This document shows positions 12,351 to 24,076 of a stretch of DNA of 64,000 nucleotides, in pieces. This stretch comes from Setoptus koraiensis (lineage: Eukaryota > Arthropoda). A model generated the notes under the pieces. It did no database searches. It had not been told where the DNA came from and was given only the letters and a program-made list of their open reading frames with translations. The position numbers and the translations under genes are program-made. The stretch's first letter is position 1; the number at the start of each line of letters is the position of its first letter. The DNA is taken from positions 4,898,001-4,962,000 of the forward strand of contig CM106585.1 of NCBI GenBank assembly GCA_048013815.1, given 5' to 3'.

Positions 12351-13649
12351 TAAATGCCATTTATATTTTTATCCATTTTGCAACTCAATGTAAAGTTAAC
12401 GAGTTTTTAGGTTCTATCTCAGTGTGGTGTGTGTGTGTTTATGTGCGTTTGTGTGTGCGTTTGTTTGTTTGTCTCTCATTATTAGACAACATCATTCGAA
12501 AATATTGTCGAATTTCCATTTTTTTCACATATTCATATAGCACACACACACACACACACACAGTCACACACATAAACAAGAAACCAACCACGAATATATA
12601 TTCATATATTTTACATGGTTAGGGCATCCTATTGTTGCGTCTTCGTGGCCTGTCAATAATGACGATTTAATACTATTAGACTAAATCAGAGAGATATTTA
12701 GATATTCACGGCGGATCGATTGGCATGACCAAATTGCAACGCTTACACACAGGCAAGATCATCAGATATTATCACTGTGGACAAAAAATATTATTATTAA
12801 TAAACAAGATATATTGATTGATGATAATCAACACAGCTACAGGACGACAAATGACATCTGATGATGGGATACAGCTACTGGTTGCTGCAGCTCAATAATA
12901 CATTTGTTTGCACATTGAAATTGTTTTGAGAACTACAAGAAAAACAACAATCACCTACCATTTTAGAGGATAGTCACATCACATGTACGCAGTGTGCTAA
13001 TAATGACTAAGTAGAGTAGATAAAATTATTTCTATTATTATTATTATTATTTTATCACTATATTTATTTTAACTGGTTGTTGGCTCATTTAGTTACAATT
13101 CATGCAAATCATAATAGGTAGCAACACATTTAATAACATATTAATACAAGAGGATATATTTACACTAAACACTACACTTGATATGGTAAATAGAAAACAA
13201 TCATTTAGTCATAAATTTCTATGAGCAAGCAGACAAAAGAGAAAAGAAGAATTACCATTTGAGTCGCTTTTAAATGGAGCCATCCTTTGTTGCAAAGACG
13301 TAACATTTGAGCATCTACACAGCAGTAACAGAATTACAAACAAGATGACAAGGATCATTATTATTATCTGACGTTCATCTCTATTTACAGATGTGTTTCA
13401 TTTGATAGAATAACCGTTATTTTATTATTTTTACCATTATTACTAGATAATAATATCAATAATATCGGATCTATCTATATTTTCAATGCAAGACTTCAAA
13501 TGCACAATACACATCATAGCATAACATAGTTTTAATCGTTCATCACCCAGGCTAGGACATTTTTGTAAAAATATTTTAACTATCACATGATAAGCAATTT
13601 TATTATTATAATTATTATTTTGAACTGTTAGTGATCACAATAATACAAT
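12351..13649. other. AT-rich upstream region of kinesin heavy chain
   Basis: AT-rich intergenic DNA with a GT run (12424-12460), a CA run (12541-12562) and ATT runs near 13031-13051. It should contain the kinesin promoter and 5' UTR, but no motif stands out enough to place them. Confidence 0.45.
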
Positions 13650-16600
13650 ATGGTAGACGCCAGCGAGTGTAACATCAAAGTTGTTTGCCGTTTTAGGCCT
13701 CTCAACAGTGCCGAAGAAAGGTCGGGCTCGGAATTTATAGTCGGGTTCTCTTCTGGTTCACAAGAGTCAGTCACAATAAGAGGGAAAACCTATATTTTTG
13801 ATAGAGTATTTGGCCCAGAGGCCACCCAAGACCAAGTATATCTTGAGTCTGCCAAGCCCATCGTGAAAGATGTTCTCAGTGGTTATAATGGTACAATATT
13901 TGCCTACGGGCAAACCTCTAGTGGAAAAACACATACTATGGAGGGTGTAATAGGCGACGATAATTTGCAGGGCATCATTCCTCGTATCGTCAACGATATA
14001 TTCGAATATATTTGGTCCATGGATGAAGCTGCTGAATTTCATATCAAAGTCTCTTATTTTGAAATATACATGGATGGTATTACTGACTTACTCGATGTGA
14101 GCAATAAAAATCTTGCCGTTCATGAAGACAAAAATCGAGTACCCTATGTTAAAGGTTCGACAGAACGTTTCGTTTCGCATCCTAAAGAAGTCATGGATAT
14201 TATAGATGAAGGAAAGCAAAATAGGCATATAGCTATGACAAATATGAATGAACACTCCTCCAGAAGTCATTCCGTATTTCTTATTAACGTCAAACAAGAA
14301 AAACTAGAAAACCAAAAACAGCTCACTGGAAAACTATATTTAGTCGATCTTGCGGGATCTGAAAAAGTTAGTAAGACTGGAGCCGAGGGTATGCTTCTTG
14401 ATGAGGCTAAAAACATAAACAAGTCGCTATCAGCTTTAGGAAATGTGATTTCAGCCTTAGCTGACGGTAACAAATCTCATATACCATACCGTGATAGTAA
14501 ATTAACACGTATACTGCAAGAGTCGCTAGGTGGAAATTCCAGAACTACCATAATTATTTGTGGGTCCCCAGCTTCATTCAACGAAATGGAAACTAAGTCA
14601 ACCTTAGAATTTGGAAGACGTGCCAAGACTATCAAGAACACAGTCATTGTGAATGAGGTGCTAACTGCCGAAGAATGGAAGAGACGTTATGAAAAAGAAA
14701 AGGACAGAACCGCTAGATTGAAAAACAAACTCAAACAAATTGAAAATGAACTTAGTCGATGGAGGGGCGGTGAAGAGGTCCCTCGTAATGAACAATTGAA
14801 TTTACAAGAACTCGATGTGAGTAATCTAAGTGAATCAGTACAAAATCTAAGTGTTTTAAAGGCTTCGCCGTTCGGCGATTTATCTGCATCTGCCATGGCC
14901 TCACCCATTGCCCACGGAGAGAGAATGAAATATGAAGAAGAAAAGACGCGGCTGTTTGCACAACTAGATGAAAAAGATGATGAGATAGCTAGACAAAGCT
15001 CAATAATTGAAAGGTGGAAACAGCAGATGCAAGAGCAGGAAGAGCTTTTAAGGATAACTAAACGGCAATATGAAAGTTCCGAGGAAAAAATGAAGAGCAT
15101 ACAGTCAGATAGTAAGACCAAAAAAGAAGAAGTAAACAATTTATTAGTAGCTCTGCAAGAATTAGCTCAAAACTTCGATGAAAAAGAGGCTCAACTTTTA
15201 GAGAAGGGCCAGCAGATCGAAGCACTGAATCGCGATCTCACAACCCGAACCATGAGCTTGAATACATTGCAAGCAGAATTAGAGCAAACTAAAGAAGCCA
15301 GCACAGTGCAATTAAAACGCCTTAGTGAAATGCTGACCAACTTCCTCAAAGAGTTAAACGAAATAGCCAGTGTTCTTGGCACCCCTCCGGCGACTGTAAG
15401 CACGACGTCGCAACAAACTATTCAACAATCTAGTACCCAGGAAATAAGCAATAAGTTGGAGGATGAATTCACTGTGGCCCGCTTGTATATAAATAAAATG
15501 AAGTCCGAGGTTAAGACCGTAGTTGCTAAATGTCAGCATCTCGATTTATCTAACAGTGAAAGCACCAAAAAATTACAACTATACGAACGAGAGCTTGATG
15601 AATCCAAACTTCTCATTACTCAGCATGAAGCTAAAATGGCCACATTGCAAGCGTCTATGAAAGATATAGAGAATAAGAAGAGATCGCTTGAAGAAATGGT
15701 CGATCATCTGAATGAAGAATGTTCGAAACTCAAGGCACAAGAGGAGATGCATATTATGACAAGCAAGGAAAGAGAGAAAGAAAAAGACTCCGCCGAACAA
15801 ATCAAGAGCGCATTAGAAACTCAGATTGAGAAACATAGGGAGGCTCACCAAAAACAACTATCTGCCCTTAGAGATGAGATATCCGAAAAGGAGAATGCAA
15901 TTGAGCAATTGAAAGATGTTAACCAGAAATTCTTACTAGCACAAGAGAAGAATCAGATAGACCTCGATAAGCTTAGAGAAGAACTAAACGAAAAGACAGC
16001 CAAAGTAGAAGAGCTCTCTATGTCCAATAATAGAAGAGAGCAAGCTCAAGAAGATCTCAGGGGCTTGGAAGAGACCGTTGCACGTGAACTACAAACCCTT
16101 AATCGTCTACGAAAGATGTTCGTCCAAGACCTGTTGAGTCGCGTCAGGAGGTCTGCTGCAGGACAAGAGGATACAGAGATTGGCGGATCGCAGATACAAC
16201 AACATAAAATACAATTTTTAGAAAACAATCTAGACAAACTAACCTATATCCACAAGCAGGTAAGTATTCATGTTGTGATGAAGCCATTCATTAGTTGCTC
16301 ATGCTTGATATTAAGACACTTTCTCACGCCTTCTCACTGTTTGAATTTTCTAATGTAGCTTGTAACTGAGAACTCTGAGTTGAGGAGAGAAAAACCAAAA
16401 CTAAAGAAACATATCGAACTACTAATGGGACGTATAAAGGATTTGGAGAATGATCTTTGTAGAACTAAAGAGTTGGCAAATGAGGAGAAACGTCGATATC
16501 AACGCGAGTCTGATCGCATCAATGAGGCTGTCAGACAAAGGAATCTGATGGTTAATGGCCATGCTCAAATAGGTGAGTGTAGATCAAGCTCATTGGTAGA

Positions 16601-16740
16601 GCTAATTTTCTTGTTATATACGTGAACCCACATTTTAACTCCCTTCTCTTTCCTTCAAATGCACAGCTAAACCAATCCGAGCCGGTAAGCCTGGAAATGT
16701 ACACCGCCCTGTTGTTACCCCTGGTCCGTCTAATAAATAG
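13650..16740 (+). CDS. Khc: kinesin heavy chain (kinesin-1), complete, three exons
   Basis: Exons 13650-16259, 16359-16572 and 16667-16740 join in frame to 965 residues, the usual length (about 960-975). The motor domain carries the P-loop GQTSSGKT (87-94), switch I SSRSH (203-207) and switch II DLAGSE (233-238), followed by the neck (LTAEEWKRRYEKEKD) and a long coiled-coil stalk. The tail keeps the conserved cargo and light-chain-associated segments and the autoinhibitory QIAK motif, which is encoded across the exon 2/3 junction. The protein is the ATP-driven microtubule plus-end motor that carries vesicles, mitochondria and lysosomes. Introns are 99 and 94 nt with GTAAGT/TAG and GTGAGT/CAG borders. 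The start is the first methionine before the conserved IKVVCRFRPLN. Part of the stalk is duplicated at 18737-19605. The 3' end faces BLOC1S4. Confidence 0.97.
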
Positions 16741-16952
16741 TTCTTCAGGTCTAAGAGAATTGACAAGACAATGAAAAGTAATATAGACGCTAAGATATTG
16801 TTTCTTGGTACTGGAGAATTTTTACATTTTGTTATTAAAATCAATACAAGCTATAAATCAAATAGTTAATAGAAGTTGTCTGTTTAGAGAATGGCTCGAA
16901 ATCGTCTGAGATACTCTGTAGGTGCTTGGCCTACGTCTGACATTTCATTTAT

Positions 16953-17408
16953 TTAGCTTTTTTCACATGATGAACCTGTGTTGCTAAATCCAAAATTTAA
17001 TAGCGACACTCTTGGTATATGGTTGAGCACTGATGAAAGCCCTGGTATTTTGCTGAACAGTTGTGCGAACTTATTGCCTCGAACTAGTTGCGTTTCTAAA
17101 TCATCTAATGTTTTCATGGTATCTTGCAGGTAGTCATCAAAGACGTCAATCTGGCGATAAAGTACTTGGAGTTGATTGTGTTTTTCTTTTAATTTAATTA
17201 AAAAAGGCTCGCAAACCATGGCATGTTGTCTCATAGTTTCTAGAGTGGCACAAAACTCTTCCAATTGTGAGAGAAGTACCTCTACGGCGTCGTCCAACTT
17301 CTTTTTTGGTTTTTCTGTATCAACTTCAAAATACTTCATATACTTCTCTGTGATCTCAGCGGCCCATTCTTCCTCCGACATTGTTATTGGCGTTTGTGGA
17401 AATATCAT
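16953..17408 (-). CDS. BLOC1S4: BLOC-1 subunit 4 (cappuccino-like)
   Basis: A 151-residue single-exon frame; the second methionine (17381, MSEEEW) would give 142 residues and is an equally likely start. The core resembles human BLOC1S4: LDDAVEVLLSQLEEFCATL, an IDVFDDYLQ segment like the human SRIDRLEAFV, a helical stretch, then a hydrophobic FSKIPGLSSVLN end like the human MNVPSLFSK. The sequence is almost entirely predicted helix, as in other BLOC-1 subunits. BLOC-1 is a cytosolic octamer that builds endosomal tubules and lysosome-related organelles. An AATAAA overlaps the stop region (minus-strand TAAATAAATG). The gene is tail-to-tail with kinesin heavy chain, 212 nt between stops. Similarity is modest, so the assignment is good but not certain. 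Confidence 0.75.
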   Translation of the reverse strand: MIFPQTPITMSEEEWAAEITEKYMKYFEVDTEKPKKKLDDAVEVLLSQLEEFCATLETMRQHAMVCEPFLIKLKEKHNQLQVLYRQIDVFDDYLQDTMKTLDDLETQLVRGNKFAQLFSKIPGLSSVLNHIPRVSLLNFGFSNTGSSCEKS

Positions 17409-18736
17409 AACCCGAAAAAAACAATAATGAGGCTCGCAAAATCAAGCAGCAAAGAATGCTGTAAACAAAAACATATGTCATATATTCAAGGAAAACCAGC
17501 TGATTGTAACTTCAGAAAGTGTCACTAGGGGCGTGCGAGGCAAACGACGGATAGCGCGCGGCATCGACCTAATTAGGAGAATTACAATTTGTCAATTTGT
17601 TTCATTTCGCAATTTTGTTCAGCAATCCTGAGAGCTTCACACTTCACACCAATAGTCTGAGATGCATTAGGTGAGCTTCTAAGTTACTTGTTAGTTCTGT
17701 TTGTTCATGAAACTCTATAATACATGAACACTCGACATTCCGATGGGTAATTGGATCGATCAAGTGATTAGCTGATTGATCATGCCCATCTAGTTATAAT
17801 CAGTAAACCGGGGTTGCTTCAACATCTGATGACCATACGATTTGTCTGATCAGTTTTGAGCCAAGTTAGACAGACTGCAGTAATTACTATCTCTATGATT
17901 TTATAAACAATCTGTGCTAAACAATTGGAATAGATCGAAAGATTATCAAAGTTAACATGTAAAATTCAGCACAATCCGTCTTGATTGGTACGTGACAACA
18001 CTCCTATTTCAACTATGCTATTGAAGAGTGTTGGAAGTGTCGGCAAAACATATAAGTCAAGACTATTTGCATTTTTTGTTCTCCTATTCATCTGGTCAGT
18101 AGGTACGATGAATTACCGAACAATTGAACCAAACAGATGTGATGAACTTGAGGATGAATATTTCAAGTGCTATCATTGGACTCCCCTAGCGAATTTATTG
18201 AGACATTTAGATAGTTCGCTCTCGAAACTTGACTTCATAGGATAGATTCTTTGGTGAGAACACAGCCATCTGATAGCATTCAATCTGGATATGTGCAAGA
18301 TATCTTGAGAAATCTGACACGGGTCACGGCAAATAAAGTGTCACTGAGTCTATCGGTCTTGTCGAGCTAAGTTATTGCCATCCTATCCCTGGTTAGAGTT
18401 GTTGTTGCTTTCTCTATCTATATTGTATTCATAATGAGGCAAAGTTAATTCACTGTCCTCAAAATTAGACCATCGTCTGATCGCAGGTTTATGAGAAGAT
18501 TAGATATATCAAATTTCGTCGATTATCCAAAGAGAAGTAGATATAGAGAAAAGAGAAGTGGTGTGTGCTCGCATTACTTTAGAGATTTAGTGATACTCTC
18601 TTCCTCTGTCAGTGTAATCGGCATGTTGTGCCTTCCCATACCAATAGATCTCTTACACAAATTCTTTTATATTCATTGATCTATCTCAAACAATTGATAC
18701 TTACTTATGAAGAAAACCATTCTCTAATTGAGAAAT
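17409..18736. other. intergenic region between BLOC1S4 and the kinesin duplicate
   Basis: No gene is firmly supported. An open frame from ATG 18015 to the stop ending at 18245 (76 codons plus stop) has one hydrophobic stretch (RLFAFFVLLFIWSVG) followed by a Cys-containing tail. I do not recognise it and give it low weight. A 35-nt segment at 18281-18315 recurs with three mismatches at 19605-19639, the far edge of the kinesin duplicate. Confidence 0.4.
18281..18315 (+). repeat. 35-nt repeat, left copy flanking the kinesin duplicate
   Basis: The segment begins CAATCTGGATATGTGCAAGA and is repeated at 19605-19639 with three mismatches. Its TTGAGAAATCT end also resembles 18728-18738 (ATTGAGAAATCT), right at the left junction of the duplicated kinesin segment. 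This looks like a target-side or template-switch footprint. Confidence 0.8.
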
Positions 18737-19651
18737 CTTGGTGAATCTAAACTTCTCATTACTCAGCATGAAGCTAAAATGGCCACATTGCAAGCGTCTA
18801 TGAAAGATATAGAGAATAAGAAGAGATCGCTTGAAGAAATGGTCGATCATCTGAATGAAGAATATTCGAAACTCACGGCGCAAGAGGAGATGCAGATCAA
18901 GAGTGCACTGGAAACTCAGATTGAGAAACATCGGGAGGCTCACCAAAAACAACTATCTGCCCTTAGAGATGAGATATCCGAAAAGGAGAATGCAATTGAG
19001 CAATTGAAAGATGTTAACCAGAAATTCTTACTAGCACAAGAGAAGAATCAAATAGACCTCGATAAGCTTAGAGAAGAACTAAACGAAAAGACAGCCAAAG
19101 TAGAAGAGCTCTCTATGTTTAATAATATGAGAGAGCAAGCTCACGAAGAAATCAGAGGCCTAGAAGAAACCGTTGCACGTGAACTACAAACCCTTAATCG
19201 TCTACGAAAGATGTTCGTCCAAGACCTGTTGAGTCGCGTCAGGAAGTCTGCTGCAGGACAAGAGGATACAGAGATTGGCGGATCGCAGATACAACAACAT
19301 AAAATACAATTTTTAGAAAACAATCTAGACAAACTAACCTATATCCACAAGCAGGTAAGTATTCATGTTGTGATGAAGCCATTCATTAGTTGCTCATGCT
19401 TGATATTAAGACACTTTCTCACGCCTTCTCACTGTTTGAATTTTCTAATGTAGCTTGTAACTGAGAACTCTGAGTTAAGGAGAGAAAAACCAAAACTAAA
19501 GAAACATATCGAACTACTAATGGGACGTATAAAGGATTTGGAGAATGATCTTTGTAGAACTAAAGAGTTGGCAAATGAGGAGAAACGTCGATATCAACGC
19601 GAGTCAATCTGTATATGTGCAAGACATCTTGAGAAATTTTACGAGATATAA
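18737..19651 (+). pseudogene. partial duplicate of kinesin heavy chain stalk and tail (intron retained)
   Basis: Positions 18737-19605 align with 15594-16510 of kinesin heavy chain. The only length change is a 48-nt in-frame deletion (16 codons, including MTSKEREKEK), matching the 869 versus 917 nt totals. The 99-nt intron is present and looks identical, so this is DNA-level duplication, not retroposition. The copy has no motor domain, no ATG before the homology and no IAK tail. Substitutions include RREQAQEDL to MREQAHEEI. After splicing, the frame runs past the homology break at GAGTC into novel sequence and stops at 19651. The absence of frameshifts suggests a young copy or continuing gene conversion. 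It could still act as an exon of a neighbouring transcript, but nothing supports that here. Confidence 0.9.
19605..19639 (+). repeat. 35-nt repeat, right copy at the kinesin duplicate junction
   Basis: The segment begins CAATCTGTATATGTGCAAGA and abuts the last base of kinesin homology. It is the partner of 18281-18315. Confidence 0.8.
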
Positions 19652-19748
19652 CTGCAGAGTACCTAAAATTCTTCTTAAAGCATAGGTTAACAATCAAGAA
19701 CTATTAAGACAGCTTTTGTTTCAGTTGACATGTCTTTTATTTGTTGTC

Positions 19749-22094
19749 TCATAGAGTCAATGCATAACAACTCAAGTTGGAAGGATTATCATGATTTTCG
19801 TTTTTCATGGATTGTTGTTGATGCTGAACCGACAAAGCTGCTGCATTTTGAGATATAAACAAGGCAGCAGCCGCAGCTAGACCTTGTGAGGACCATGGTT
19901 GATTAGGATTCAATATGGGTGAGCGTTGAGCAGTTGATAAATTCATTGCTTGATTCTGGTAATCTATCTGAGGTGACTGTATTGAGTCTAGTTTTATCTT
20001 AGGTTTTTTGGCTGGATAAATATCATCATTAGATGGATTAGGATGTTTCTGAGAATTCATAGAATCTCCACTCTCTTTAGAATCCTCATCACCACTGGTT
20101 TCATTTTTATAATCTTCGTCTTGATAAGACATCCCACTGATGCTACTTTGTTGATCCGTAGACATGTTTGATTCTTCGTTGCGATATTGATTATTTCGTT
20201 CATGTTTCTTCAACCGTTTCTTATTCAATCTCATCATTTTGTTAGAGTTACAACTCTGCTCTTCGGACTGTACCCAATGACATTTCTCAACTCCTTTCAT
20301 TTGATCCTGACATGCGTTCAACTTTAAAACTAGCTGACCGTCCATGTAGAACTTGAGGGAACCAACATTTGATAAGCTGGGATCTGCATCGATAGAGCTG
20401 TTTGGTAATATTGGTTTAGCTTTCAAGGGTCGCACTTCAGCACCACATTTGAGCAGTTTGAGAACAATCAGACTATTCTGCTCTTCCTCATTCTTCAGTG
20501 TTTCAATTTTGACATCACTGGCAGACTTTGTCTTACTACGTTGATCGTCGGCACTATTATTGGTCTTATTATTAGTGGTCGAACTGCTATTTGATGAAGA
20601 ATTTGTTATGCCATTACTAGTAGTGCTGGTAGTAGAGCTGCTGCCAGTTGTCGACCCACCACCGCTTACACCACCACCACCACCACTTCCTGTGGATCCA
20701 TCACCACCACCGCCTCCTTGACCGTTGTAAGTTTGTTGCTTCTCTGGACTACTACATGCATCATGTTCAACAATACTCTGCTGTGTTTTTCTCTTTGAAT
20801 CGAGATATTCTCTCGTGCCAATGTAATAATATTCAACAATACTACGAACTGACTTAGAGGGTAGGAACTCTTTCTTGATGGCACCGAAGTTTTTGCCACA
20901 AATTTCTAGTGCTTTGGCAAATAGTTCTATCTCTTCCCGAGTCCAATCTTGACTTGAGGCATTTGATGAAAAGTCCTCGACATTTTTGGCATCTAACGCC
21001 TCTCGTGATATTGATGCTTGCTTGCTTGCCCTAGACCTACTAACTTTAGTTTCTTTGGGCCTTGATGTGTTTGACGATGTAGTCGTAGGAGGTCTCAGCG
21101 TACCTAAAGAATTGGTGGTGTTATTGTCAGCACTAGCTAAAGAAGTTTCGATTTGATTCTTTTTGCAGCCTGTTTCTTGATGACCGGGATGATGTAAAGA
21201 TATGAAATGTGATAATGCCTTGATGAATGGATTCACGTTAAGATTCGCAGATGAAAACGATGAATTCTGCGTCATATGCTGATTAACTGGATCGCTAGAA
21301 ACAGAGTTATTTTTGTTGTTTCTTTGGCTTGATGAAGTTGATGATTGCGTTGATGCTGTTAGATTGGTTTCGTGCACATTAGAATGATTTGCTGATTTCG
21401 GGCTTGATGACAAGTTGTTACTAGAGGATTGATGCGATGAGTTGCAGTTACTGTTCGAAACATTGTTGCTAGTGCTCGACTGTCCATTATATTGGGACAA
21501 CATTGTTGGTTTCAAAGATATGAGTGGTGTAGGTTGTATAACAGAGGCCAAACTGAGTCCCTCTTTGTTTTTGATATGATTCAAATCAGCAATAGTAACA
21601 TCTTTTCCAAGTAAGCATCTAGTCTCAACTAACGAGGCGAATAAATTTATTGATTTGGCCACATTAAAATAATGCTCCAATTCGGCATTAGTCAGATCAG
21701 CTGACTTGTTGGGACAAAATCTGAGAGTTTCTAGGTCGTCCAGTTTCCTTTTGTCTTTCTCGCCTGGTAATTGAGTTATTGATTGAAATTGAAAATGAAA
21801 CATATATAACGATTAATATGCTTGTACGCCTAAATAAACATGTGATAGTAATTATATAGAGAACCAAGTGTATCAAAACTTACCTGGCTTGAGGAGGGAT
21901 GGCACAGTGGCTTGATATTGGCGCCCAATCCTGATTCTGTTACGCAACGGATTTCTGGCTTCCTCGTCCCAATAAGAGTCAAAATCTGCATCTACAGAGC
22001 AAGATGATTGAGAGTTGGATTGATTAATCAGCTGGTCGTTTTGTTGTTTATTTGCCAATGAAGGTGGCAATAGGAAGCGATTTTGTCCGCTCAT
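19749..22094 (-). CDS. ELM2-SANT transcriptional corepressor, subfamily uncertain
   Basis: Two exons, 22094-21884 and 21763-19749, join in phase (CCA G|GC GAG) across a 120-nt intron to give 741 residues. An ELM2 domain begins in exon 1 with IRIGRQYQATVP (about residues 53-64) and continues in exon 2 (LDDLETLRFCPN, LTNAELEHYFNVAKSI). A SANT domain lies at about residues 342-392 (DWTREEIELFAKALEICGKN, FLPSKSVRSIVEYYY). Long Ser/Asn-rich linkers, a Gly-rich run and a region reading GSLKFYMDGQLVLKL follow. ELM2-SANT proteins recruit class I histone deacetylases HDAC1/2. FLPxKSxxSIxEYYY is most like MTA proteins, but the BAH and GATA-finger domains of MTA are absent and there is no second SANT as in CoREST, so I do not assign a symbol. 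The start ATG is at 22094; the frame is open a little upstream. Confidence 0.85.
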
Positions 22095-23010
22095 GGTTAA
22101 TATGTGTGGTATTAGGCTATTATTATAAAAATCGTTGATAGTGCGTCTGTGAGCGTGTATGTGTTACGTTTAAACCGCAACGACAGTGTCTAGATGAAGA
22201 ATATAAATGGCCAGAGCTATGTCATTATCATTTAAGACTAACGCTTGATGAATATGCGGTCACAGCAATACAGTATAGCCGTGTGCTGGGCTAACAAACA
22301 AATATTATTATATCTGAAAGGTTTAAATTATTTGTGCCAGTTATATTACTAAATTAGCTATTGTGCTTATAGCTATTTGAATAGTAGTAATAATGTAATG
22401 ATCAAGACTAACAATAGCAAGTTGCCATGAGCGACGTCTCGGGGTCGCTGAATTTGTCTTAAGGATTTGTTAAACAATAAATAGTAATGCTTCTCAATTA
22501 GTCAATCTTTGGATTGGTAAATATTTGCGAGTAAATGGCAACATTTGCGTGATGTAACAAATTTAGCGAATGCCTGCGTGTGTGTGTGTGTTTTTCGAAG
22601 CGCGGCTAGTGATGCGACCAACGGCCAATCATGGTGGCAACAATTTAATTGTTAGCTATTAATTAATAATAATAATTGTCCAAAAACAAAGTCGATTGTT
22701 TATAATACAAACAATGTATAATCATATAACAGTGTATATATTATATAATATTGTTTATATTATATAATGGGCAATATTTGAATAAGTAATAATAGCAGTA
22801 ATTATCGCCACACTATTGTGATTATTCTATTTGTAATAGTACATTTATATATTGTTATTGTTGTTGTGTGGGTCTGTCCGTTTGTCTGTCACTGTGTGCG
22901 TCTGTCTGTGTAGATGCCTTCTCCTTGTTCAGCGCGCACACACACACACACCCAAAGGTTCGATAGTTACGCACACACACACCACACAGAATGTTGCTGG
23001 CTCTTTTCTG

Positions 23011-23046
<36 letters not shown>

Positions 23047-24000
23047 TGTCGCCCGTTCATCAACAATGTGCGCACACAGCACAAATGCTATCAAGCACCG
23101 CACAGCAAACACACACACACACTCACAGGCAAGGAACACAAGAATCCTGTGAGGCAGTTAGAGAATCTCTAATGGAGATTAGATAAGTGTGCGTGTGTGT
23201 GTGCGCGTTGACTTGAGACACACACACACACACACACCGTGTTTATGTGTGCATTATGTCAGCAGCATTTCACCGAACTGTGTGTGTGTGTGTGTGTCTG
23301 TCTGTCTGTCTGTAATGCGAAGCGCCCTAACCACGGGACGGAACGCGACGACACACACACACACACAAACACACTCAAACATAGCAAGTGTTGCGCTGTC
23401 GGAGAAAGAGCAACATACAATGGCAACGGTTTCTATACTTGACGAGTGTAATGGCGGTATCATCGCACAAACAATTGTTATTATGCAACTCGCTTACAAG
23501 TTAGGAAGCTCGTTGTGAAGTTCACACTATCTGCGAAATAGTCGCTACTGCTGATAATGACTGATGCCTCTCGACGCGACCGACAAATGAACTACATGCA
23601 GACGTCGTCGCATTTTTTGCTCTTCTACCACTCACAAGTCAAAAGCCAGTGAGAGGCAAACTTATGTGAGTGTGCGAAGGGTGCCGAAATCAAGCCGTCA
23701 TGTTGGCGAGCACGGTGAACCGAATTCGCCAATGGTATTCATGGCGGTTGTCTGTTGTTTTGTTCGACGAACGCCAAGCAAACGCATGATGTATAATCTG
23801 GCAGCGGCTTGATATGGACAGGCTAAACACTATCGATTGTAATTATTTAATCGACTACAGGTAAAGGAGGTGCACTGTTGTAAAAAATGTGCACAAACTG
23901 GGTTGGTATAAACAGTTTTTGTAGTGGCACTTGTGTGTATGATATAGGATGGCATAATGAAGCGAACGAGAGCGTTTGATGCGCACAGGCACAGAGTGCG
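22095..24000. other. upstream region of the ELM2-SANT gene, microsatellite rich
   Basis: AT-rich near the gene, then dense CA/GT runs from 22.87 kb on (22937-22952, 23008-23039, 23109-23121, 23219-23237, 23279-23300, 23351-23366). An AT palindrome lies near 22740-22770. The promoter of the minus-strand gene should lie here. No gene is seen; open frames are translated dinucleotide repeats. Confidence 0.5.
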
Positions 24001-24047
24001 TTTGTGTTCGCGTGCGCCGTTACTCTTGTGTGTGTGTTTATGGTGAG

Positions 24048-24076
24048 TAATTCATGGCACAGTGTGCCATGAATTA
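24048..24076. repeat. perfect palindrome (13-bp arms, 3-nt centre)
   Basis: TAATTCATGGCAC at 24048-24060 is the exact reverse complement of 24064-24076, separated by AGT. No known binding site is recognised. Confidence 0.85.

Noticed and set aside
18015..18245. 76-residue frame with one hydrophobic segment
   Set aside because: No similarity, splice support or conservation evidence; kept only as a note in the intergenic entry.
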